Notes under the pieces: model-generated
Told to the model about the DNA's origin: nothing
Database searches by the model: none
What the model saw: only the letters and a program-made list of their open reading frames with translations
Position numbers and translations under genes: made by a program
Part shown: positions 33,944 to 41,666 of the stretch, one piece after another
How the letters are laid out: every line of letters starts with the position of its first letter
How positions within the stretch are numbered: the stretch's first letter is position 1
Source: Nocardia sp. NBC_01503
Lineage (GTDB): Bacteria; Actinomycetota; Actinomycetes; Mycobacteriales; Mycobacteriaceae
Assembly (NCBI RefSeq): GCF_036327755.1
Contig: NZ_CP109596.1
Span: 4,154,001-4,218,000, forward strand
Reading direction: 5' to 3'
Length of the DNA: 64,000 nt

Positions 33944-34333
33944 ATGGATCAGGAACGGGACTACTGGTACGACGAGGCGGCGGGACCGCTGGTGCGTATG
34001 TACGGCGTGACGCGTGGACGAACCCGGGATGTGACGCCCGAACTGAGCATGATCACCATCGTCGTCGCTGTCCCCGGCACCCCGGATACGCGGTTGCAGC
34101 GGATGGATCCGGAGTACCAGCGGATCGTCGAGATCGCCCAGTATCCACGCGCGATCGCGGAAATCTCAGCCAGACTTCATCTCCCGGTGCGGGTGATCAG
34201 AATTCTGATCGGCGACCTGATCGCCGACGGCTATCTGAGTATCAACTCGAACCAGGCCCGGCACTCCGCGCCGGACAAGAGCGAAGCCGCCGAATTGTTA
34301 AGGGCGATACGTGATGGCCTTCTCAAACTATGA
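33944..34333 (+). CDS. Conservon CvnC-type DUF742 protein
   Basis: A 129-aa DUF742 protein with a winged-helix-like core: PLVRMYGVTRGRTRD, EYQRIVEIAQYPRAIAEISA, RLHLPVRVIRILIGDLIADG. It is the third conservon member. It follows the roadblock gene by 12 nt and overlaps the GTPase start by 20 nt, giving tight coupling. Its molecular role is not established; it may bind DNA or the GTPase. Confidence 0.85.
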   Translation: MDQERDYWYDEAAGPLVRMYGVTRGRTRDVTPELSMITIVVAVPGTPDTRLQRMDPEYQRIVEIAQYPRAIAEISARLHLPVRVIRILIGDLIADGYLSINSNQARHSAPDKSEAAELLRAIRDGLLKL

Positions 34334-34937
34334 CCTGGTCGCACCGGCCAAGATCACCTCCGCGAAGATTCTCGTCGCGGGCGGGTTCGGCGTCGGTAAG
34401 ACCACAATGGTGGGTGCGGTCAGTGAGATAGCACCGTTGTCGACCGAGGAGTTGATCAGCGCCACCAGCGCAGGGGTGGACGACCTTTCGGGTGTGGAGT
34501 CCAAGGCGACCACGACGGTCGCCCTCGATTTCGGCCGCATCACGGTGAACCCGAAACTGATCCTCTACCTGTTCGGCACGCCCGGGCAGGAACGGTTCCG
34601 GTTCTTCTGGGACGAACTGGCCGCCGGAGCGCTCGGCGCTGTGGTGTTGATCGACCCTCGCCGCTTGGACACCTCGTTCGCCACGATCGACTTCTTCGAA
34701 AGCCGGGGACTGCCGTTCGTGGTGGGGGTGAACTACTTCGACGGCGCGCACCGCTATCGGCTGGCCGATCTGCGGGCCGCGCTGGATCTCGATGAGCATG
34801 TGCCGCTGCGGTATTGCGATGCGCGCAGTCGCGAATCGAGCAAGCAGGTACTGGTGGGGCTGACCGAGTATCTACTCAGTCGACTCGAAGGTGTAACAGA
34901 ACAACCGGGCCCGTCGGCCGTTCGATTGGACAGATGA
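34314..34937 (+). CDS. Conservon CvnD-type GTP-binding protein
   Basis: A 207-aa Ras-like GTPase. P-loop GGFGVGKT lies at 23-30, DFGRIT and FGTPGQERFRFFWDEL form switch II, and the base-specificity region is the divergent VNYFDGA in place of NKxD. ATG 34314 follows a GTG at 34311, and either may be used. It overlaps the DUF742 gene, and its stop overlaps the ATG of the KAS III-like gene (ATGA). It should act as the output switch of the conservon. Confidence 0.88.
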   Translation: MAFSNYDLVAPAKITSAKILVAGGFGVGKTTMVGAVSEIAPLSTEELISATSAGVDDLSGVESKATTTVALDFGRITVNPKLILYLFGTPGQERFRFFWDELAAGALGAVVLIDPRRLDTSFATIDFFESRGLPFVVGVNYFDGAHRYRLADLRAALDLDEHVPLRYCDARSRESSKQVLVGLTEYLLSRLEGVTEQPGPSAVRLDR

Positions 34938-35980
34938 TTCGCATGCCCGTCACCGTGAGTTTGGCCGACGTCTCCAGTTATCGGCCCGGAAAACCCATCT
35001 CCGCCGAGTATTTCGCGCAGTTCCGGCAGGGCGCCGGGACCGCGTCGGACGTCATGTTCAATCCGCCGCGTCTGCGACACCATGTCGGCGCGGACGAGAC
35101 CCCGGCGGATATGGCCGAGCGGGCGATCGCACCGATGCTCGCCCGGCAGGGTCCCGAGCTGCTGGACCAGGTGGATGTGCTCGTGGTGCACACTCAACTG
35201 CCCGAAACCTGGTTCGTCGGCAATGGCGGCCAGATCGCCGCCCGCTTCGGCATCGCGCCCGAATGGCTGATCGACCTGGCCAATGGCGGTTGCGCCAGCT
35301 TCGTCCACGCGATCAAACTGGCCCGAGAGATATTGCAGAACACCAGAGCTCGCAGTGCGCTGGTCGTGAACGTGACCAACACCGCCGGACAGGTATTCGC
35401 CCAGCACGGGGTGCGTGCCATGGCGCAGGCCGCGATCCCCGGTGACGGTGCGGGCATCGCCTGGCTCACCAAATCCGACCGTTCTCCGATCCTCGATATC
35501 GAGACTCGGCATCTGCCCCGATACGCGGGCGAGATGACCTCGATCGCGAATCCGCCGCGCCGATACTGGGAGGCCGGTCATGGCGAGCACCACATCGGAT
35601 TCACCGAGTCGAATATCGCGGCGGTGCTGGACCGCGGCAACCGGATCGTCCCCCAAGTGACGGAGGCCGTGTGTGAACGAATCGCCTTGCCGCCCAATGA
35701 GATCGATCTTCTGGTGACCAATCAGCCCAACCGCGCGTTTCTGCGGAACTGGCGCGAGGCGCTGTCGCTGCCACCCGAGCGGCACCCGGACACCTTCGAG
35801 GAATGCGGCAATCTCTTCGGCACCGCGATGCCCATGACCTTCGACCACGCGGTGTCCTCGGGGCTGGCGCCGGACGGAAGCGTGGTCATGTTCGCGGGGT
35901 TCGCCCATGCCGGTGATTTCGCGGGCGCGGCCGCAGTGCGGTGGGGCGGACGGCATACCCCGGGGGACGGCTCGAATTGA
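34934..35980 (+). CDS. Beta-ketoacyl-ACP synthase III-like enzyme coupled to a conservon
   Basis: A 348-aa thiolase-fold protein of the KAS III/FabH group. The nucleophile C120 sits in DLANGGCASF. The family HQAN motif reads NQPN (residues 263-266), so the catalytic His is Asn, while the GN of the second Asn motif survives in ECGNLFGTAMP (N293). It may act as an acyltransferase or non-decarboxylating condensing enzyme instead of a true FabH. Its start overlaps the GTPase stop by 4 nt, which ties it to the signalling operon. There is no fatty-acid gene nearby, so I infer a specialised acyl product. Confidence 0.8.
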   Translation: MIRMPVTVSLADVSSYRPGKPISAEYFAQFRQGAGTASDVMFNPPRLRHHVGADETPADMAERAIAPMLARQGPELLDQVDVLVVHTQLPETWFVGNGGQIAARFGIAPEWLIDLANGGCASFVHAIKLAREILQNTRARSALVVNVTNTAGQVFAQHGVRAMAQAAIPGDGAGIAWLTKSDRSPILDIETRHLPRYAGEMTSIANPPRRYWEAGHGEHHIGFTESNIAAVLDRGNRIVPQVTEAVCERIALPPNEIDLLVTNQPNRAFLRNWREALSLPPERHPDTFEECGNLFGTAMPMTFDHAVSSGLAPDGSVVMFAGFAHAGDFAGAAAVRWGGRHTPGDGSN

Positions 35981-37017
35981 CCACGCTCGTTCCCGGGTCA
36001 TATCCGCTCGCGCTCAACGAAAACCCTTACGGTCCTTTGCCATCGGTGCGCCGGGCGCTGGAACGGGCGCTGGCCTCGGCGAACCGGTATCCCGAGTTTC
36101 TGCCGGACCGGCTGCCGCGCCTGATCGCGGCCCGGATCGGCTGTTCGCCCGAGCAGATCGTCGTCGGCCCCGGAGCAACCGGTGTCATCCTGTACATCCT
36201 GCAAGCGTTCGCCGCGCCCGGCGGCGCTCGGGTGATCATGGCGGATCCGACCTTCGACGGCTACCCGCTCCTGACCGCCACGGTCGGCGGGAACCCGGTG
36301 CCGGTTCCGCTGACCGCGGCAGGAGCGCAGGATCTGGATGCGATGGCGGCAGCGGTCGACGAGCGAACCGGGGTGGTTGTGCTGTGCGATCCACACAACC
36401 CGACCGGCACCCGCTTGCACCCTCGCGAACTGACCGGATTCCTCGACCGGATCGGCTCCCGGGTCAACGTGATACTCGATGAGGCCTATATCGAATTCGT
36501 CACACCCGAGCGGCGCATCGACACCCTGGCGTTGCTGGCGGCATACCCGAATGTCATTGTAGTGCGCACCTTCTCGAAGGCGTTCGGTCTGGCGGGCCTG
36601 CGCGTCGGATATGCCGTCGCCGCGCCTGGGATCGCCGCGCGTATCGCTCATTGGCAGGTGCCCTTCGGCATGAACATCCTCGCCGAGGTCGGCGTTCAGG
36701 CGTGCTACGCCGCCGAGGACGAACTGAATCAACGTATTCACGCGATCGTCGACGAACGCGATCGGCTCTCGACGGCCCTGCGGCGGGGTGGCTATATCCT
36801 GCCCGACAGTTCCGCGAACTATATCTTCGTCCCGCTGAACGACCCGGCGCTGACTCGCCGAATCTCCGACGCCTTCACCGGAGCGGGAATCCAGGTCAAA
36901 CAGTATTCGACAGGTATGCGCGTTACCGTCGGCGACCCAGTTGCCAATGAGGCTGTCGTCCGGGTTGCCCGCGAGGTCGTCGGCGATTTCGTTCCGGCCA
37001 TCGGGCAAATCGCCTGA
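35977..37017 (+). CDS. PLP-dependent aminotransferase class I/II (HisC-like)
   Basis: A 346-aa fold-type I aminotransferase resembling histidinol-phosphate aminotransferases. It has LALNENPYGP (12-21), DPHNPTG (N141), DEAYIEF (D168) and the Schiff-base lysine in RTFSKAFGLAGLRVGYA (K201). TTG 35977 is chosen: its codon overlaps the upstream stop, GGGGGACGG lies about 6 nt before it, and the family N-terminus begins within 10 residues; GTG 35941 is an alternative. No other his genes are present. With the KAS III-like enzyme it could make an amino-ketone or amide product. It is the last gene of the operon. Confidence 0.85.
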   Translation: MTTLVPGSYPLALNENPYGPLPSVRRALERALASANRYPEFLPDRLPRLIAARIGCSPEQIVVGPGATGVILYILQAFAAPGGARVIMADPTFDGYPLLTATVGGNPVPVPLTAAGAQDLDAMAAAVDERTGVVVLCDPHNPTGTRLHPRELTGFLDRIGSRVNVILDEAYIEFVTPERRIDTLALLAAYPNVIVVRTFSKAFGLAGLRVGYAVAAPGIAARIAHWQVPFGMNILAEVGVQACYAAEDELNQRIHAIVDERDRLSTALRRGGYILPDSSANYIFVPLNDPALTRRISDAFTGAGIQVKQYSTGMRVTVGDPVANEAVVRVAREVVGDFVPAIGQIA

Positions 37018-37425
37018 CTCGCCGTGGTTCACGCTCACCTCTCCCGCGCTGGCCGCCTCACCCGCAGGGGCAGCCTCACCACACTCGAAGCCTGAACTCG
37101 AATACGCGGAGGTGAACCCGAGAGAAGACGCGGGCAGACCGCCGGTACTCACGGACTCGGAACCGGCGTGTCTGGCGGTGGCCCAATCGCTGCTCGGGTT
37201 CACTTCCGAGTTCGGGGACCTCCCCAGCCTTTGTCGAGGCTTGGCGACCGGTTCGGCATCGTCCCGAGGGATTCGTGCTCCTCGCTACCTGAATGACCGC
37301 GAAATGTATCAGCGCTAGGCGCTTTTCGGTGGACCGCCATTACCGAGCGCACGCGCGGATCGGCCTTCGTTTGCGGGCAGCGGCCTCTCGAAACAGCGCC
37401 TGCCACAACGAATCCCGCCGACCTC
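37018..37425. other. Intergenic region after the conservon operon, no confident gene
   Basis: About 400 bp without a convincing coding frame. One plus-strand frame is open to 37318 but has no family resemblance or ribosome site. A short hairpin AGCGC-TAG-GCGCT followed by TTTC (37311-37326) could be a weak terminator for the operon. Confidence 0.4.
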
Positions 37426-37439
37426 GGGACCTTCGGCTC
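37426..37439. promoter_or_regulatory. DosR-box-like site upstream of flavodoxin
   Basis: GGGACCTTCGGCTC matches the mycobacterial DosR pattern GGGnCnnnnGnCnC and lies about 60 nt before the flavodoxin start codon. Confidence 0.55.
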
Positions 37440-37499
37440 TGGAGGACGACCTCGACAGCGAGTGGGATCGGAGGCATCGGTCATTCGAGGAGGTTGGTC

Positions 37500-38006
37500 A
37501 TGACCCAGGAACCCGTTTTGGTGACTTATGGCTCGAAACGCGGCGGGACCGCCGAAATCGCGCAATGGATAGGTGATTCATTGCGCGGGGAGCAGGTCGC
37601 GGCCGTGGTGAAACCGGCCCGTGAGGTGCGCTCGCTGAGTGGATACGGCGCGGTTGTCGTCGGCGGTGCGCTTTACTCCGGCCGCTGGCATCGCGACGCC
37701 CGTCGTTTCACTCGGCACTTCACCTCGCAACTGCAGGAGCGACCGGTCTGGTTGTTCGGTAGTGGCCCACTCGACGATTCGGCCGACGAACCGGGCGGCG
37801 AGAACATCCTCGGCGGCAACGCCGTTCGCAAGGCCGCCAACCGGGTCGACGCCCGCGGCTACACCATCTTCGGTGGCCGTCTCGCGCGGGACGCCCGTGG
37901 TTTCCCCGCTTCGGCGATGGCGAAGAAGCGGGCCGGGGACTATCGCGACCGCGGTCGTATTCACGCCTGGGCGAAAAGCATTGCCGGAGAGATCAGCCGC
38001 GTCTGA
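37500..38006 (+). CDS. Flavodoxin domain protein
   Basis: A 168-aa flavodoxin-fold protein. The FMN phosphate loop is TYGSKRGGTAEIA (about 9-21), and VVVGGALYSGRWHRDARRF with WLFGSGPLDDS form the isoalloxazine-side loops. It resembles protoporphyrinogen-oxidase-like or menaquinone-linked flavodoxins. ATG 37500 has GAGGAGG 6 nt upstream. The upstream DosR-like box and its neighbours suggest a role in electron transfer during hypoxia or dormancy. Confidence 0.85.
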   Translation: MTQEPVLVTYGSKRGGTAEIAQWIGDSLRGEQVAAVVKPAREVRSLSGYGAVVVGGALYSGRWHRDARRFTRHFTSQLQERPVWLFGSGPLDDSADEPGGENILGGNAVRKAANRVDARGYTIFGGRLARDARGFPASAMAKKRAGDYRDRGRIHAWAKSIAGEISRV

Positions 38007-38028
38007 ACGGGGGATCCTCGGTGAACCA

Positions 38029-38826
38029 TCACATGGCGGGTGTGAGGAGTCCGTAGTGGCCGTCGTAGCGGTGGTAGAGGACACATCCTCTTCCGCGATC
38101 CTGATCGCGGAAGAATACGAACGGTAATCCGGTCAGTTCCAGCCGCGCGATCGCGCCGTCGACGTTCGTCACCGGCGCGACTGCCGGGCTGATCGTGATC
38201 GGTACGCTGCCGCGGATGACGGCGTCGGGCCTGGGATCGACCTGGGCGAGGCGATACTCGCCGTCCCGGCGGTAGAGCACGCTGTCGCCGCGGCTGCCGG
38301 ATTCGGTGAACAGGTGGAAGTCGTAGTCCATCAGCTCCATATCGAACGCGGCTTCCTCGCAGGTCTCATCGCGCAGCGCATACGTCTTGTGCCGCAACAC
38401 CTCACGCTGCTCAGCGGCGCGTGGGAAGTACGGTAGTGGCGTCCGCGGCGGCGCGTCGTGGCGCCATTCGTGCGGGGATGGCGCGGAGTGGCGACCGCGA
38501 ATGGCCTCCCAATGCCGGGTCAGCCGCTCGAAGCGCTCCTCCAGCCGGGCCTCGAGCAGGTCGATCGCCTCGCGGGTGGTCGCGGCGGCGATCTGTACGC
38601 GGACTCCGCGGCCTTCCATGTTCACATTCGCCTGGGCGGTGATCGGGTTCGCGGCGGCGGGATCGCGGTGCCCGGTCAGTCGCACTCGCGCCGACAGCAC
38701 CGGCTCCGGGGCGAAATCCAGTGCGTGGCCGATCTTCTCGCGTGCGTAGTCGGCTCCGCCGGCGGAGACATGGCGGCCGATGGAAATCCGCAGAACAGGA
38801 TCCGGTTCCGTGGTGTGTGTTCGCAT
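38029..38826 (-). CDS. HPF/RaiA-family ribosome hibernation factor with two C-terminal modules
   Basis: A 265-aa protein. The N-terminal half (about 10-110) has the S30AE ribosome-binding fold, with AANPITAQANVNMEGRGVRV and AIDLLEARLEERFERL. The C-terminal dimerisation module appears twice: once around 140-195 (KTYALRDETCEEAAFDMELM, DSVLYRRDGEYRLAQ) and again around 215-262 (ARLELTGLPFVFFRD, CVLYHRYDGHYGLL). The layout resembles the mycobacterial DosR-controlled dormancy factor Rv0079. It should dimerise or inactivate ribosomes under stress. A DosR-like box is 35-50 nt upstream. Confidence 0.82.
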   Translation of the reverse strand: MRTHTTEPDPVLRISIGRHVSAGGADYAREKIGHALDFAPEPVLSARVRLTGHRDPAAANPITAQANVNMEGRGVRVQIAAATTREAIDLLEARLEERFERLTRHWEAIRGRHSAPSPHEWRHDAPPRTPLPYFPRAAEQREVLRHKTYALRDETCEEAAFDMELMDYDFHLFTESGSRGDSVLYRRDGEYRLAQVDPRPDAVIRGSVPITISPAVAPVTNVDGAIARLELTGLPFVFFRDQDRGRGCVLYHRYDGHYGLLTPAM

Positions 38827-38860
38827 GACTGGACTGTGCCACCGTGGGAGGCCGGTGATG

Positions 38861-38876
38861 AGAGCCGAAAGTCACC
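38861..38876 (-). promoter_or_regulatory. DosR-box-like site upstream of the hibernation factor
   Basis: On the minus strand GGTGACTTTCGGCTCT (38876-38861) contains GTGACTTTCGGCTC, nearly identical in its right half to the box at 37426. It is centred about 43 nt before the ATG at 38826. Confidence 0.55.
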
Positions 38877-38951
38877 GCGCGGCGGTGTTTTTCGACCGCG
38901 ATCAGCATGGTCATCCACACTCGGGCAGCCTGACAGGGCCGAACATAGGCC

Positions 38952-38966
38952 ATGACTTTGGACCCT
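38952..38966. promoter_or_regulatory. DosR-box-like site in the divergent intergenic region
   Basis: AGGGTCCAAAGTCAT on the minus strand keeps GGGnCnnnnGnC. It lies between the hibernation factor and the phosphoribosyltransferase gene and could serve either. Confidence 0.45.
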
Positions 38967-39147
38967 CCCGGTGGAACCCGGTCGCCGTCGATGATTAGAG
39001 GTGGTCCCGTGTTCGATTGAACAGGGTCCGACGAGTATGACCGCAGATGCCTCGGCTGAGGGCAAACTGCTGACCGCGACCGACGACAGCGGCGGGATCT
39101 CGCGCAATCGCGATGTTATCGAACAGCTTGTCTGCCAGGAGGTTTCA

Positions 39148-40488
39148 ATGTTCTTCGAGGATCGCGTCGATGCCGGCCGTCGGCTCGCGGAACGGCTGCG
39201 GTTGCTGCGCGGCGCCGATATCGTCGTGCTCGGTCTGCCGCGCGGCGGGGTGCCGGTCGCATTCGAGGTCGCCCGGCGGCTGCAAGCGCCGCTGGATGTC
39301 ATCGTGGTGCGCAAACTGGGTGTGCCCCATCAACCCGAGCTCGCCTTCGGCGCCATCGGCGAGGACGGGGTGCGGGTCATCAATGACATTGTGGTGGAAC
39401 GGGCGGAACTCGGCGCCGAGGAGATGGCGCGAGTGGAGCAACACGAACGCGCTGAGCTGGATCGCCGTGCCGCCCGATTCCGGGCCGGTCGCCCGCGCAC
39501 CCCGCTGACCGGCCGGACCGCGGTAATCGTCGACGACGGCGTCGCGACGGGTGCCACCGCGCGTGCCGCCTGCCGGGTCGCTCGCGCGCACGGCGCCGCG
39601 CGGGTGGTGCTGGCCATACCGGTCGCGGCTCGCGACGCACTGCACATGTTGCTGAAGGAGGCCGACGAGGTGATCTGTCTCGGGCAGCCGATGTACTTCT
39701 ACGCGGTCGGGCAGTGGTATCACAACTTCGGCCAGACCTCCGATGAGGAGGTTGTCGAGCTGCTACACGCCGCCCAGACCGGGGCGCGGCAGCCGAAACC
39801 GGTCACCGCCGAAGATCCGCCGCCACGCGACGAAGACGTACGCGTGCGGGCCGGGAACGTCGGACTCGCAGGACATCTCACCATCCCGGAGCGCCCCATC
39901 GGTGTGGTCGTGTTCGTTCATGGCAGCGGAAGCAGTCGCCACAGCCCTCGCAATCGGTACGTCGCGGAGGTGCTACAGCGGGCCGGGCTGGGCACCCTGC
40001 TGTTCGATCTGCTCACCACCGCCGAGGAACTCGACCGCGCGAACGTATTCGACATAGACCTGCTCGCGCACCGACTCGTCGATGTCACCCTCTGGCTGAG
40101 CCGGCAGGAACACGTCGCGGGCCTGCCCATCGGATACTTCGGCGCGAGCACCGGAGCCGCCGCGGCCTTGAGCGCCGCCGCGGATCCGCGGGTGCGGGTC
40201 GGCGCGGTGGTCTCCCGTGGCGGGCGACCCGATCTTGCGGGGAGCGCACTGACCGCGGTGCGGGCTCCGACGCTGTTGATCGTCGGCGGGCACGATTACC
40301 GCGTCATCGACTTGAATCGCCAAGCGGCGAAAGCCCTATCATGCGAAACCGTGCTGGTGGAGGTGCCCGGCGCAACCCATCTGTTCGAGGAACCCGGCAC
40401 CCTGCGGCAGGCGGCCGAACTCGCGCGGGATTGGTTCACCACCCACCTCCCCACCGCTTCGGCAGCCGAATCCGCCGGGTCGGCGTGA
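39148..40488 (+). CDS. Phosphoribosyltransferase fused to a dienelactone-hydrolase-like alpha/beta hydrolase
   Basis: A 446-aa two-domain protein. The N-terminal domain (about 1-215) is a type I phosphoribosyltransferase: VVLGLPRGGVPVAFEVARRL and the PRPP loop VIVDDGVATGATARAA. The C-terminal domain (about 230-440) is an alpha/beta hydrolase with VVFVHGSGSSRHSPRN, nucleophile elbow GYFGASTGAAAA and a late GATHLFEEPG His. This unusual fusion matches the DosR-regulon protein Rv0571c of M. tuberculosis. ATG 39148 is set by CAGGAGG 5 nt upstream; the frame is open further upstream but unlike the family. Its biochemical reaction is unknown. Confidence 0.85.
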   Translation: MFFEDRVDAGRRLAERLRLLRGADIVVLGLPRGGVPVAFEVARRLQAPLDVIVVRKLGVPHQPELAFGAIGEDGVRVINDIVVERAELGAEEMARVEQHERAELDRRAARFRAGRPRTPLTGRTAVIVDDGVATGATARAACRVARAHGAARVVLAIPVAARDALHMLLKEADEVICLGQPMYFYAVGQWYHNFGQTSDEEVVELLHAAQTGARQPKPVTAEDPPPRDEDVRVRAGNVGLAGHLTIPERPIGVVVFVHGSGSSRHSPRNRYVAEVLQRAGLGTLLFDLLTTAEELDRANVFDIDLLAHRLVDVTLWLSRQEHVAGLPIGYFGASTGAAAALSAAADPRVRVGAVVSRGGRPDLAGSALTAVRAPTLLIVGGHDYRVIDLNRQAAKALSCETVLVEVPGATHLFEEPGTLRQAAELARDWFTTHLPTASAAESAGSA

Positions 40489-40532
40489 GCAGGTGGGCGA
40501 GGCGACACCGGTAACCGATTGTGCGGGACCGA

Positions 40533-41180
40533 TCAGTGATCGCCGGGTGCGGTGGTCAGGTGCTCTTTCATCAGGATGCGGTGGGCCTGTTGGGCGGCGA
40601 CCGCTCGGCGTTCGTCGTCGCCGGTCGTCTGCAGTTCCTCGAGACCGCGGGCGAGCACCGCCACCGCGTCACCGAGCAGCTGTAACCGGCGCTCGACCGC
40701 GGCCACCCCGTGGGTGTCGTTGTGAACGGCCGGTTTCCCGGCTTCCGGGCTCGGCTCGGGGAAGCCGCGCAACAGTTCTCGCAATCGCACCGGCAGTACC
40801 GCGAGCACACCGTCGAGCTGGCCGGGCGAGCAGCGATCCATGAATACGTCGGTGACCGCGCCAGCCGCGCGCGCCACGTCGTCACGGCTGATCATGGCCT
40901 CATGCGCGAACTGGGTGAGGAATTCCTCGGTGCCGTGTGCGACCGGTACATGACTGGGCACCCAGCCCTCGTAGTAGATGCCGCGCAGGATCTCCGGTAG
41001 CTGCGCGGTCAGGTGGGCGGACGCGGGGACGCTGATGCGGTCGCGCACCGTATGCAGCCAGGCCCGCACCACGTGGTAACTGATGGCCCGGTCCTCGGTG
41101 CCGATCCGGTCCGCGACCGCATTGAGCCATTCGTGGGCGGTGTGAACCGCGGCTGACAGGGGATCCTTGTGCGATGACAT
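40533..41180 (-). CDS. DUF2267 domain protein
   Basis: A 215-aa protein with a DUF2267 helical domain: AVHTAHEWLNAVADRIG, AISYHVVRAWLHTVRDRISV and AQLPEILRGIYYEGWVPSH, then a second set of helices (EEFLTQFAHEAMISRDDVAR). The C-terminal part (about 165-215) is a separate helical segment. Function unknown; the family often occurs with stress and redox genes. ATG 41180 is used; a TTG at 41195 would add five residues. The upstream box at 41216 puts it in the same regulon as its neighbours. Confidence 0.78.
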   Translation of the reverse strand: MSSHKDPLSAAVHTAHEWLNAVADRIGTEDRAISYHVVRAWLHTVRDRISVPASAHLTAQLPEILRGIYYEGWVPSHVPVAHGTEEFLTQFAHEAMISRDDVARAAGAVTDVFMDRCSPGQLDGVLAVLPVRLRELLRGFPEPSPEAGKPAVHNDTHGVAAVERRLQLLGDAVAVLARGLEELQTTGDDERRAVAAQQAHRILMKEHLTTAPGDH

Positions 41181-41215
41181 GAATTCAGCGTCCAACCTCG
41201 GCCGATACCCGGCAA

Positions 41216-41230
41216 GGGTCCGATGTCACT
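41216..41230. promoter_or_regulatory. DosR-box-like site upstream of DUF2267
   Basis: GGGTCCGATGTCACT fits GGGnCnnnnGnCnC and lies 36-50 nt before the DUF2267 start codon. A weaker relative, GGTGCGAATGTCAC, occurs at 44970-44983 upstream of the acyltransferase. Confidence 0.5.
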
Positions 41231-41390
41231 TCGCTGTCATCGCCGATCACACTGTGCATGAATATGTTTCGGATGCGTGGGACCGAGGTTCGTCGCGGAT
41301 GCGCTGCTGGCATCCGATCTGCGCGAAAGCCGATAGCCGAAGTATCGGTCGCCGTTATCCTGATACCAACGTCTTCCGATCAGAGGGCTT

Positions 41391-41620
41391 GTGGCACTGG
41401 GGCCGAGGGGCCCACCGGCCGCCGGATGGGCGGTGCGGGCACCGCACGAGGCGGTGCTCGCGGAGAGTCTCGCCGGATGGAGCGAGCGTTACCCACAGGT
41501 GCGGGTTGATCGCAGTGTCGTCTACGGCCCCACGGTTCCGAGGTGCCGCCGCGGTAGGGGCGGTTGGCCTTCGTATCCGCTGACTTCCGGCCCTGCCGGA
41601 TCGTGCCGTGCGGGCGCATG
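41391..41620 (+). pseudogene. Universal stress protein remnant
   Basis: From 41391 a frame encodes HEAVLAESLAGWSERYPQVR, then VDRSVVYG, the helix-strand just before the ATP loop of UspA domains. A degraded GRGGW motif follows near 41560 and the expected final strand is scrambled. The N-terminal half and a proper start are missing. It lies immediately before the GH65 gene, and a second USP gene follows GH65, so a neighbouring paralogue has decayed here. Confidence 0.6.
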
Positions 41621-41666
41621 GTCGATGACGACGACGAATCCGCTGCAAGAGAATGGATTCGATGAG

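Noticed and set aside
36941..37318. 125-aa plus-strand frame after the aminotransferase
   Set aside because: First part is out of frame inside the aminotransferase; the remainder has no motif, no clear start and a biased composition.
41279..41292. GGGACCGAGGTTCG as a fifth DosR box
   Set aside because: Right half does not keep the GnC spacing and no intact gene start lies at the usual distance.
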